From: Anaerolineae bacterium
GTDB lineage: Bacteria > Chloroflexota > Anaerolineae > Aggregatilineales > Phototrophicaceae
Reading direction: 5' to 3'
DNA length: 7,629 nucleotides
Assembly: GCA_025454675.1 (NCBI GenBank)
Contig: JALONZ010000079.1
Location: 1-7,629 of the forward strand
Below, piece by piece: positions 1 to 6,269 of this stretch; the first letter of the stretch is position 1, and each line of letters opens with the position of its first letter. Made by a program: the position numbers and the translations under genes. The notes below the pieces were generated by a model, which saw nothing but the letters and a program-made list of their open reading frames with translations, did no database searches and had not been told where the DNA came from.

Positions 1-1
1 A

Positions 2-100
2 GATGGTCATACTGTAGATGTCATCACGGTTGAGGCAAATCAAATTCGTGCGGTCAATCCGCGTGATGTGTTACATGCCCGTGAGCGAAGCGCATCATAA
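2..100 (+). CDS. 3' end of an unidentified gene (partial)
   Basis: An open frame enters from the left edge and runs 32 codons to a TAA at 98-100. Its translation starts DGHTVDVITVEANQ and ends HARERSAS. The composition is protein-like, and it lies in the same direction as the ferrochelatase gene 132 bases downstream. I cannot assign a family. There is a faint resemblance to the C-terminal end of ECF sigma factors carrying a SnoaL-like domain (a beta strand, then an IRAV..NP..L.H pattern), but this is too weak to use as a name. An open run of this length arises by chance fairly often, so the call depends mainly on composition and position. Confidence 0.4.
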   Translation, partial: DGHTVDVITVEANQIRAVNPRDVLHARERSAS

Positions 101-104
101 CACA
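67..104. repeat. Inverted repeat across the stop codon of the first gene
   Basis: TGTGTTA at 67-73 pairs with TAACACA at 98-104. Inside that, ATGC at 75-78 pairs with GCAT at 92-95, leaving a 13-base loop. The outer right arm includes the TAA stop of the partial gene. No T-run follows, so a standard intrinsic terminator is not supported. It may be a 3'-end hairpin that stabilises the transcript or assists termination. Confidence 0.35.
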
Positions 105-164
105 GGTGTATCCACAATAAAAACACGGAAAAACATCATATCCGATTGGTTGCAATTGGCACTA

Positions 165-190
165 TGTAGATTTATGTAGATTTTTGTAGA
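165..190 (+). repeat. Three TGTAGA hexamers at exact 10-bp spacing upstream of hemH
   Basis: TGTAGA occurs at 165-170, 175-180 and 185-190, separated by the AT-only spacers TTTA and TTTT. The 10-bp period is one helical turn, so the copies face the same side of the DNA, as in direct-repeat operators. The last copy overlaps a weak -35-like TTGTAG (184-189), which has TATCTT (207-212) 17 bp downstream. The block ends 42 bases before the hemH start. A regulatory role is inference. Confidence 0.45.
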
Positions 191-232
191 ATTAGACTGA
201 TATTTTTATCTTTGCCAAAAGGGATATGAGAT

Positions 233-1252
233 ATGCTTAGTTCAAACTCCTCAAGAATCGGTGTAGTGATTGGTCAATTGGGAACACCCGATGCCCCCAC
301 CCCACAAGCACTTCGGCGTTATTTGCGCCAATTTTTATCGGATATGCGCGTGATTGATTATAGCCCGTTCATCTGGCAACCCATTTTACGTGGGATTATT
401 TTACGTGTGCGTCCGCGCAAATCTGCCAAACTGTATGCACGCATCTGGATGGATGAAGGTTCACCGTTATTGGTGTATTCGCAACGCCAAACCGAATTGC
501 TCCAAGCCTGTTTGGGAGACGACTTTCGGGTCATTTTGGGGATGCGCTATTGCAATCCCAGCATCGAAAGCGCATTTGCCACGTTGGAATCGTAATGCAT
601 AGACCGCATCGTGGTGTTGCCCATGTTCCCGCAATTTTCATGTACCACCACCGCTTCGATTTATGACGCGGTGTATCAAAGCGCGGCGGGGCGACGTTGC
701 CCACTCTTTCATGACCGCAAGCGTGATATACCCACGTTGCGCTTCATACCCCCCTACTATGACCATCCCGCCTATATCCATGCGCTTAAAGCCCATCTGA
801 CCGCGCAAATCTCCCAAGCCGAAACCCCACCCGATAAAATCATCATCAGTTTTCATGGCATCCCCAAACGCTACATCGAAACAGGCGACCCCTACCGCGC
901 CCAGTGTGAGCGCACCGCCCAACTTTTGGCACAAGCCATGAATTGGCGTGATGACCAGTGGACACTCGGATTTCAATCGCGGTTTGGTCCCGAAAAATGG
1001 CTTGAACCCTATACTGACGAGATTTTAGAGGGGTTGCATCATGCAGGTGTGGAACATCCGATGATATTTTCACCCGGATTTGTGACCGATTGCCTCGAAA
1101 CATTAGATGAACTGGGCAATGAGGGACGTGAACAATTCGCAGAGGGCGGTGGCAACCCCGAAAATTTCAAATTTATAGCCTGTTTGAATGAAAACCGCGA
1201 TTGGATAGATGCAATGGCGGGTCTAGTCCGTCTGCATAGCGCCAATTTATGA
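233..1252 (+). pseudogene. hemH: Ferrochelatase HemH, full length but with one in-frame TAA
   Basis: Ferrochelatase inserts Fe2+ into proto- or coproporphyrin at the end of haem synthesis. Codons 1-120 show the family N-terminus (LGTPDAPTP, RRYLRQFLSD, EGSPLLVYS, GMRYCNPSIESA). A TAA stands at 593-595 (codon 121). The same frame then resumes at once with CIDRIVVLPMFPQFS, which is exactly the next conserved block, so nothing is deleted and no frameshift occurred. Downstream come SFHGIPKRYI with the metal-binding His at about residue 208, FQSRFG, PYTDE, PGFVTDCLETLDELG with the catalytic Glu at about 289, and a normal C-terminus at TGA 1250-1252. The total of 338 sense codons is normal for the family. 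The start at 233 follows an AAAAGGGA Shine-Dalgarno region. As written, translation gives a 120-residue fragment lacking both catalytic residues. It may be a pseudogene, a readthrough gene, or a single-base error (for example from CAA). The family identity is very secure. I cannot say whether proto- or coproporphyrin is the substrate. Confidence 0.93.
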
Positions 1253-1309
1253 AAAATTTCCGAAAAATCATTCACAGTTTTTTATAATTTACGGAAAATT
1301 TCATAAATT
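1244..1309. repeat. Long AT-rich inverted repeat across the hemH 3' end
   Basis: AATTTATGAAA (1244-1254) is the reverse complement of TTTCATAAATT (1299-1309). Just inside, TTTCCG (1257-1262) pairs with CGGAAA (1292-1297), giving about 17 pairs with a small asymmetric bulge and a 29-base loop. The left arm contains the hemH stop codon. The right arm ends four bases before the TATAAT upstream of the TPR gene. A second, overlapping repeat pairs ACAGTTTTTTAT (1274-1285) with ATAAAAACTGT (1321-1331), with one bulged T. The two pairings interleave. No T-run follows, so this is not a standard terminator. It could be an operator or a 3'-end structure. Confidence 0.5.
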
Positions 1310-1313
1310 CACC

Positions 1314-1319
1314 TATAAT
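1314..1319 (+). promoter_or_regulatory. Perfect -10 box (TATAAT) upstream of the TPR gene
   Basis: A consensus TATAAT lies 32 bases before the TPR start codon. No good -35 hexamer stands at 16-18 bp (ACGGAA at 17 bp), and there is no TGn extension, so the promoter is either activator-dependent or weak. Another TATAAT at 1283-1288 also lacks a partner. The surrounding DNA is very AT-rich, so chance matches are possible. Confidence 0.4.
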
Positions 1320-1351
1320 GATAAAAACTGTTCACCGAATAGGAAAAAATT

Positions 1352-2239
1352 ATGAAATTTGGGATGCGTATTATTGGACTGGCAATCATTATTATGACAA
1401 TGGTCTTGGGTATTTCAGCCCAAACCCCAACCGCAGATGACCTGTATCAAACAGGTGTACTGGCATATTGGCGTACTGATGATGCGCTGGCGATGGAATC
1501 ACTGAGTCAGGCGATTGAACTGAATCCGGAATTTGCGCCAGCTTATGCCTTTAGAGGGGCATTGCACCGCGCACTCAATAACATGACCGCCGCCCAAGCC
1601 GATTTTGATAGTGCGCTTGCGCTTGACCCCAATTTAGCCATCGCCTATGCGTTGCGCTCACGCATGAATTACAATCTCAATCGTTTAGATGAAGCATGGG
1701 CAGATGTGGATATGGCGCGTCAATTGGCACCCGATGAACCACTGGTGTATATGAGTCGGGGCATGTTGCACCTCCTCACCGATAATGTGAATAAAGCCAT
1801 CCTCGATTTTAGCGCCGCCATCGAACTTAACCCCAATTTCGCTCCAGCTTATAATAATCGTGGCTTGGCGCATGAATTTTTATTTGATTATCCCTCTGCC
1901 AAAGATGATTACACCCGCGCCATCGAACTTGACCCCTCATATGTTGTCCCCCTCATCAATCGCGGCACAGTCCAAAATATTATCGGCGAGTTTGACGGTG
2001 CGGTCGAAAGTTGTACATGAGCCATCAGCTTGCGCCCAACCGATGATACCTTATTTGCCACTCGTGCCAATTCTTATATCGGCTTGCGTGATGCCGAAAA
2101 CGCCATCACCGATTTGACAAGCGCCATTGAACTGGCACCGGATAATGGTGAATATTATTTCCGCCGTTCACGCCTCTATGAAGCCCTATCTATCATTGAT
2201 AAACGTCGCGCATCAGAACTCGGTTTCACTGCCCCCTGA
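1352..2239 (+). pseudogene. Exported TPR-repeat protein, full length but with one in-frame TGA
   Basis: The start at 1352 has AGGA at 1341-1344 and gives an N-terminal signal segment (residues 1-23, a basic start then a hydrophobic core, ending near GISAQ). The rest is tetratricopeptide repeats, helical hairpins used for protein-protein contacts. The repeat-ending dipeptide (NP, DP, AP, NP, DP, RP, AP) falls at residues 58, 92, 126, 160, 194, 228 and 262, an exact 34-residue period. A TGA at 2018-2020 is codon 223. The period carries across it unbroken, so it is a one-codon lesion with no indel. In the preceding repeat the equivalent residue is Arg189 (TRAIELDP versus CT-stop-AISLRP), so CGA to TGA is the simplest origin. 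Without readthrough the product is 222 residues and loses the last repeat and a half. The frame ends at TGA 2237-2239, for 294 sense codons. The protein is probably outside the membrane. Its partner is unknown. TPR identity is secure; its status as a pseudogene, readthrough gene or error is open. Confidence 0.88.
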
Positions 2240-2271
2240 TATAATAACCATCCATCCAAAATAATCTCCAG

Positions 2272-2304
2272 AATCCTCATAAATATGGTTTTTTTATGAG
2301 GATT
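2272..2304 (+). terminator. 12-bp perfect hairpin after the TPR gene
   Basis: AATCCTCATAAA (2272-2283) is the exact reverse complement of TTTATGAGGATT (2293-2304), with a 9-base loop (TATGGTTTT). It starts 33 bases after the TPR stop. The following bases, ATTACAATTTC, are U-rich in RNA but are not a clean T-run, so it may be a weak or bidirectional terminator, or an operator for the beta-helix gene 105 bases further on. Confidence 0.5.
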
Positions 2305-2408
2305 ATTACAATTTCTTTACTATCACCATAATTAATTGGATTTTAACTTATCACCGATATATCATCACCATCCTTATAGGCGACATGCACTTTGGGGAAT
2401 ATATACCC

Positions 2409-4442
2409 ATGAAATTACCAAAATACGCTATAAAATTGGTTGTCACCTTATCCTTTCTGATGATACCCCTACTCAGTAGCAACCTTGTCTTCGCACACCC
2501 CACCATCCCCCAACAATCTGCTACATCTCAACAAGTAACCAATGGTGTCAGAAACACCACCACAAACGAAACATTCAACACCATACAAGATGCCATATAT
2601 GACCCAGAAACCCTAGATGGTCATACACTCACGGTTGCACCGGGTATTTATAACGAGTCCGTTTATATCACCAAGCAACTGACCATTTTGGGCGCAAATG
2701 CGGGCGTGAATCCAAACACAAGCGGACGCATCCCATCAGACCCAGTAACAGAAAGCATCATCCGCCCACCCATTGCTGGCTATGCTTTTGTAAATGGGTC
2801 TGGCGATATTGATGAATTTGGTGGTCCTGCGGTTCTATATCCACTTGCCAACAACATCATCATTGATGGGTTCACGATAGATGGAGATGCACCCAGCACC
2901 ATTGACCCCAACGGGTTTGTTTTACTTGATGGTGAGCGCGTTGATGCGTCTTACGGGGTATTTGGTGGTGGAAATAACATCACCATTCAAAACAACATCT
3001 TCACCAACATTTCTGGCGCTGGTGTTTGGTTATTTTTGCCGGGCTATGGTCTCGTCACCCAAAATCGTTTTATCAACCTCGATGCACCCAGAGGGCTTGG
3101 TGGACTCACCACGGATAATTTTTATGCGGATGTGACAAATAATGTGGTTGACGAAGTAACAACGGGTTGGCAAACAGATAGAATGACACTTGCTAACACC
3201 AACCCTGCCAATCCGCGCATTTTAATTGCCAATAATGACTTCACGGTCAACAATATGGGCATTTTTATCAATCGGCATTCGGGCGCATCCCCCGATTACA
3301 CCATCAGCAACAATATCATCCGTTCAGATACCAGAACATCGGGCAATTTGCGCGGGATGCAAATTTTTGCGATTCAAAACACAGTTTATATTGATTTCAA
3401 TAACAACATCGTTCAAGGCACGCCAGCCGTTCCTTTTGATATCGGGGTCAGTGTTTGGAATGTACCGACCACAAACTTTGTGACCATCACCAACTTGCTG
3501 GTAGATTATGCCGTTATCGGGGTAAATATGCAGGATTGTAATCGGCAATTTGGTCAAGCCGACCCCATCAGTAACTTGATTATCAATAATGCAGAAATCC
3601 GCAATACCAGTAATGTCGGGTTGCGTGTGATTGACAGCTTTTTTGCGGGTAGACCAACCGCCAGAACGAATGATAATCAAGCCTGTTCACAATCAGGCGC
3701 GAGTGGTGCTGGATTACCATCTGCATCTGTAACAATGGTCGCATCGGACATCAATTTCAATAACAATGCGGGTTTAGCCGCCATTCACATTACGACCGAC
3801 CCACTCGACCCACAAGGGGCGCTCAATGACCCGCAATTGATTATCAGTGATAGCACCATCACAGGCGGGACAACTACCCAACAAATTTTATTGGATGGTA
3901 ATGGTCGCATAGAACTGATTTCGTCATTCCTCAATGGCAACAATAACAACATCATCGGCATGACGGTGAACAGCCCCAATAATTTCTTTGCGATTGAGAC
4001 CAGCCATATTTACAATCACCGTCCCAATAATGGCGTGGTCATCAATCAAACCGGTAGCGATATTCGCATCAACAATTCGTGTTTGTATAACAACGCGTTT
4101 GGGGTGCAAAATAATTCGGGGGTACTCATTGATGCGACTAACAATTGGTGGGGCAATGTAACGGGTCCCTCAACCACAGGGGTGGACGCATTCCGTGATG
4201 CAGTGAGCGCAAATGTGGATTTTACGGGCTTTTTAACATCCCAACCCACTGTCGCAGGGGTTTTATGTCCAGTATTTAACCAACCACCCGCAACAACGCC
4301 AGAACCCACACCCGCCACACCACCAAGCGGATTGACACCCCCACAATTAGGTGTCACCCAATTGCCCGCAACCGGTGAAACACCCTTATGGGCGGTGTAT
4401 CTACGTCAAATTTTACAATGGATGGGCTTCCCACTTCCATAA
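2409..4442 (+). CDS. Secreted right-handed beta-helix protein with C-terminal LPATG motif
   Basis: The protein has 677 residues from the chosen ATG. A start 24 bases upstream is possible but would put an acidic stretch before the signal peptide. From 2409 the N-terminus is ideal: MKLPKYAIK, a hydrophobic core, and likely cleavage after VFA at about residue 29. Residues from about 50 to 100 match the opening of pectin-lyase-fold proteins (NTIQDAI, then VAPGIYNESVYI and LTILGANAG). Residues from about 140 to 600 are Asn-rich PbH1-type coils (NNIIIDGFTIDG, NNITIQNNIF, ISNNIIRS, LIISDSTITGG). They close with NNWWGNVTGP, a common end cap in such proteins. A Pro/Thr-rich spacer follows, then LPATGE at residues 652-657 and about 20 residues with no basic tail. 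Such folds bind or cut polysaccharides or act as surface adhesins, but no catalytic residue can be assigned by eye. The gene is followed by its own strong terminator. Confidence 0.88.
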   Translation: MKLPKYAIKLVVTLSFLMIPLLSSNLVFAHPTIPQQSATSQQVTNGVRNTTTNETFNTIQDAIYDPETLDGHTLTVAPGIYNESVYITKQLTILGANAGVNPNTSGRIPSDPVTESIIRPPIAGYAFVNGSGDIDEFGGPAVLYPLANNIIIDGFTIDGDAPSTIDPNGFVLLDGERVDASYGVFGGGNNITIQNNIFTNISGAGVWLFLPGYGLVTQNRFINLDAPRGLGGLTTDNFYADVTNNVVDEVTTGWQTDRMTLANTNPANPRILIANNDFTVNNMGIFINRHSGASPDYTISNNIIRSDTRTSGNLRGMQIFAIQNTVYIDFNNNIVQGTPAVPFDIGVSVWNVPTTNFVTITNLLVDYAVIGVNMQDCNRQFGQADPISNLIINNAEIRNTSNVGLRVIDSFFAGRPTARTNDNQACSQSGASGAGLPSASVTMVASDINFNNNAGLAAIHITTDPLDPQGALNDPQLIISDSTITGGTTTQQILLDGNGRIELISSFLNGNNNNIIGMTVNSPNNFFAIETSHIYNHRPNNGVVINQTGSDIRINNSCLYNNAFGVQNNSGVLIDATNNWWGNVTGPSTTGVDAFRDAVSANVDFTGFLTSQPTVAGVLCPVFNQPPATTPEPTPATPPSGLTPPQLGVTQLPATGETPLWAVYLRQILQWMGFPLP

Positions 4443-4447
4443 ATTGG

Positions 4448-4478
4448 TAGAGGCGCGGAAATGCGCCTCTATTTTTTT
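4448..4478 (+). terminator. Intrinsic terminator of the beta-helix gene, overlapping a convergent gene's stop
   Basis: A perfect 9-bp GC-rich stem, TAGAGGCGC (4448-4456) with GCGCCTCTA (4463-4471), has a 6-base loop and is followed directly by seven T residues (4472-4478). It begins five bases after the beta-helix stop. The right arm contains the TAG stop of the minus-strand gene (4469-4471), and the T-run encodes the final Lys-Lys of that protein. On the minus strand the same hairpin is followed only by CCAATTT, so it would terminate less well in that direction. Confidence 0.88.
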
Positions 4479-5032
4479 GCTTTAAGTTCATCATCATGAA
4501 TCGCTATATCGGTGGATTGCAATATCGCATACACCAATTCATCATATCGGCTATGGGCGCGATTGGTAATGGCAATAATCGGCTGGCGCTTTTCGCCCGC
4601 AAAAAATCCGCCGATGCGATACATCCACGACAATTTCGGGATGGTGAGCATAATCCCGTTTGCAGGCGCATATTTTACCCGCCCCACCGCAATTCTGCGC
4701 GTCACTTCGGCATCAGACGGTGGCAATAATGGATAAGGCTTGACGGCGGTAATATCCGCCCATTTGACAGTCTGCTTTTTCCAGAAAATCGGCTTGAGTG
4801 TGAATCCATTCGCATCTATCTGAATAGTCGGCGCGATAACAGTAGTCATCAGCAATGGCAATGTGAGCAACAATGAAAAAACAATCGCCAAAAAGAAGAG
4901 TGTGCCACCCGCCAACCCTAAAAAAAATTGAAATGGTATGCTGATGACAAGTAAGGCAACACCGAGCATCGCAACCCCTTGCGATACTCGGTCAGTGAGT
5001 GGTCTGGGATGTGTATGGATGCTTGGTTTCAT
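4469..5032 (-). CDS. Two-helix membrane protein with a PH-like domain, unknown function
   Basis: The protein has 187 residues from an ATG at 5032-5030. This start overlaps the stop of the upstream SH3-type gene as ATGA and gives an ordinary N-terminus. A more upstream ATG at 5074 would push deep into the neighbour. A short cytoplasmic N-terminus (MKPSIHTHPRPLTDR) precedes two hydrophobic helices at about 19-38 and 42-64, which form a hairpin. A soluble beta-rich region from about 68 to 175 follows (IQIDANGFTLKP, then VKWADITAVKPY, GIMLTIPK, and a last helix YDELVYAILQ). That order (two membrane helices, then strands with a W-x-D-I motif and a terminal helix) is typical of bacterial PH-domain membrane proteins. 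A charged tail, DDELKAKK, ends the protein. No enzymatic motif is seen. Translational coupling suggests it is made together with the secreted SH3-type protein, perhaps as part of an envelope function; this is inference. Confidence 0.72.
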   Translation of the reverse strand: MKPSIHTHPRPLTDRVSQGVAMLGVALLVISIPFQFFLGLAGGTLFFLAIVFSLLLTLPLLMTTVIAPTIQIDANGFTLKPIFWKKQTVKWADITAVKPYPLLPPSDAEVTRRIAVGRVKYAPANGIMLTIPKLSWMYRIGGFFAGEKRQPIIAITNRAHSRYDELVYAILQSTDIAIHDDELKAKK

Positions 5033-6072
5033 CGTCCAAATCCGGGTACGGGTTGGTCGAAGGGTTGCAACCATCCATTCGGGCGCGGACCTTCATACAC
5101 CCAGCCTATCGCGGGGATATTCGACATCACGCGCACTTGCCACCACACATAAAATCCGTCACAAACGGGTCCGCCGATGATTTCGACAGGCACAGCATCC
5201 AATAAGACGAATAACACTTCCCCATTTTCGGATGGTGTGGCGCGTAAATTTTTGGGTGCGCTATCTTCATAACGAAGCCGTGCCTTATCGCCAATCACAA
5301 ACGGCATAATCGGTGGCAAACATTGGAACACAGAGGTCGCTTCTGCCAGATAAGTGCGTTGTGCTTCGCGGTTGGCTTCTGCCATCCAACCTTCATAAAT
5401 CACACCCAACACTTCCACCTGAATTTCGCGCCAATTATACCCATCGGCACAGGTCGCCTCATCGCTCAAGATAAGGGCTTGCGTGCCTGCTTGCGCCACC
5501 GTCACCACCAAGCCGCTGATGCTGGGAATATCGCGCAGGCGCACATTATAACCGATGGTAATCACCTCAAACCGTTCTAGGGTCAGGGGTTCATTACACG
5601 GGTTGAGGGTGGTCTCATAATTCAGGAAAAAATTGATTTGGGTGTTACGTTCTGCCACCCACCCCACAAATGTGCCTGCTTGCACACGCCACCAGACATA
5701 ATTACCGCCGCAGACGGGTCCTTCAATGGCATAAAAAATAAAATCTTCTTCCAATTCGCGGAGCAATGGCGCGGATGGGTCGGGCGCACTCCGCAGGCTA
5801 ATCCCCGCCCGCACGATAATCTCCCCGCCGATGGGAATCGGTAGCACAGTCGCACAACCGGGCGCGAGTGATGCGTTAGGTGTGGATAACGTGGTAAAAT
5901 CGAATGTCGGCGCGGGTGTGATGGTCGCAACCGTGTTCACCACAGGCGTAACCGTGACCAGCGTGGTTTGCACCTGTTCAAATTGGGCATTCGATGGCAC
6001 ATTCATGGTGAATAAGGCGATGGTCATCAATCCAAAAATCAAAAAGAGTGGAATATATTGTCTGGGTCGCAT
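5029..6072 (-). CDS. Secreted protein with three SH3-type (SH3b) domains
   Basis: The ATG at 6072-6070 is preceded by GAGGAG (plus-strand CTCCTC 6079-6084) at good spacing. Longer in-frame starts, up to 6138, lack this and would add non-signal residues. The 347-residue product begins MRPRQYIPLFLIFGL with a hydrophobic signal segment to about residue 30 (SNAQ). A Thr/Pro-rich linker runs to about residue 66. Three SH3b-like units follow, at about 84-141, 168-233 and 259-329. Units 1 and 3 share the pattern LR(S/A)xP...GPVC.G.YVWW.V....GWV.E, and unit 2 is more diverged (VRLRDIPS...GYNWREIQV...GWMAE). Paired cysteines in each unit suggest disulphides. Bacterial SH3b domains often bind peptidoglycan or other wall polymers, but no catalytic domain is attached, so a binding or scaffold role is inference. 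It is the first gene of an operon with the PH-like membrane protein. Confidence 0.85.
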   Translation of the reverse strand: MRPRQYIPLFLIFGLMTIALFTMNVPSNAQFEQVQTTLVTVTPVVNTVATITPAPTFDFTTLSTPNASLAPGCATVLPIPIGGEIIVRAGISLRSAPDPSAPLLRELEEDFIFYAIEGPVCGGNYVWWRVQAGTFVGWVAERNTQINFFLNYETTLNPCNEPLTLERFEVITIGYNVRLRDIPSISGLVVTVAQAGTQALILSDEATCADGYNWREIQVEVLGVIYEGWMAEANREAQRTYLAEATSVFQCLPPIMPFVIGDKARLRYEDSAPKNLRATPSENGEVLFVLLDAVPVEIIGGPVCDGFYVWWQVRVMSNIPAIGWVYEGPRPNGWLQPFDQPVPGFGR

Positions 6073-6132
6073 TTGGCGCTCCTCATATGAGACATAAAAT
6101 AATTTAACCCATCCCCATTGCATGGAGATGAC

Positions 6133-6152
6133 GGACATGATATATCATGTCC
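6133..6152. repeat. Perfect 20-bp palindrome in the divergent intergenic region
   Basis: GGACATGATATATCATGTCC is exactly its own reverse complement. It lies 61 bases upstream of the SH3-type gene start and 186 bases upstream of the methyltransferase start. Its sequence, with GGAC/GTCC ends and CCTAC on the right flank, resembles dispersed palindromic intergenic repeats seen in many bacteria, but it could equally be the operator of a dimeric repressor. One copy in the window cannot separate these. Confidence 0.7.
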
Positions 6153-6179
6153 CTACACCCCGAAAAATGTCTGTTTTCT

Positions 6180-6206
6180 CCCCCTCTCCACAGCGTGGGG
6201 AGGGGG
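6180..6206. repeat. REP-like GC-rich hairpin
   Basis: CCCCCTCTCCAC (6180-6191) pairs with GTGGGGAGGGGG (6195-6206) over 12 bp, with a single T/G wobble and a 3-base loop. It is followed by TCGGGGGGTGGGG. The pattern of a CCCTCTCC hairpin followed by a GGGGGTGAGG-like tail matches a widespread class of bacterial repetitive extragenic palindromes. It stands out sharply from the AT-rich flanks. Confidence 0.65.
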
Positions 6207-6219
6207 TCGGGGGGTGGGG
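6197..6219 (+). other. Potential G-quadruplex, four runs of four or more G
   Basis: The + strand reads GGGG-A-GGGGG-TC-GGGGGG-T-GGGG, with four runs of at least four G and loops of 1, 2 and 1 bases. It overlaps the right arm of the REP-like hairpin, so the two structures would compete. The G-rich strand is the coding strand of the methyltransferase gene and the template strand of the SH3-type gene. Formation in the cell is not shown. Confidence 0.6.
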
Positions 6220-6269
6220 TTGTATTTAGAACTAACCCGCATCATCAAAGGGCGGGGCATATTCCATAT

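Noticed and set aside
165..190. Tandem repeats before hemH as a CRISPR fragment
   Set aside because: The units are 10 bp with 4-base AT spacers, far too short for CRISPR repeats and spacers.
354..602. + strand frame overlapping the first half of the ferrochelatase gene
   Set aside because: It lies in another frame over strongly conserved HemH sequence and has no recognisable content. It also tempted a frameshift explanation, which fails because both HemH halves share one frame.
638..976. Minus-strand open frame of 112 codons within hemH
   Set aside because: It is antisense to conserved ferrochelatase blocks, with no ribosome site and no family resemblance.
2018..2020. TGA in the TPR gene as a selenocysteine or Trp codon
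   Set aside because: The equivalent positions in the other repeats are Gln, Ser, Met, Ala, Arg and Ser, never Cys or Trp, and TGA also ends this and other genes in the window.
2385..2408. Upstream ATG at 2385 as the start of the beta-helix gene
   Set aside because: It adds an acidic eight-residue extension before an otherwise ideal signal peptide, while the ATG at 2409 starts directly with the basic n-region.
3324..3680. Minus-strand open frame of 118 codons within the beta-helix gene
   Set aside because: It is antisense to regular beta-helix coils; the low stop density follows from the Asn-rich repeat coding.
4046..4357. Minus-strand open frame opposite the C-terminal part of the beta-helix gene
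   Set aside because: Its Gly/Val-rich sequence is simply the complement of the Pro/Thr-rich spacer codons.
2409..4442. Calling the beta-helix protein a pectate lyase or other polysaccharide lyase
   Set aside because: Only the fold is recognisable; I could not place a catalytic residue set, so an enzyme name is not supported.
6073..6138. Longer start (6138) for the SH3-type gene
   Set aside because: The extra 22 residues run through intergenic sequence and into the palindrome, while GAGGAG fits the start at 6072.
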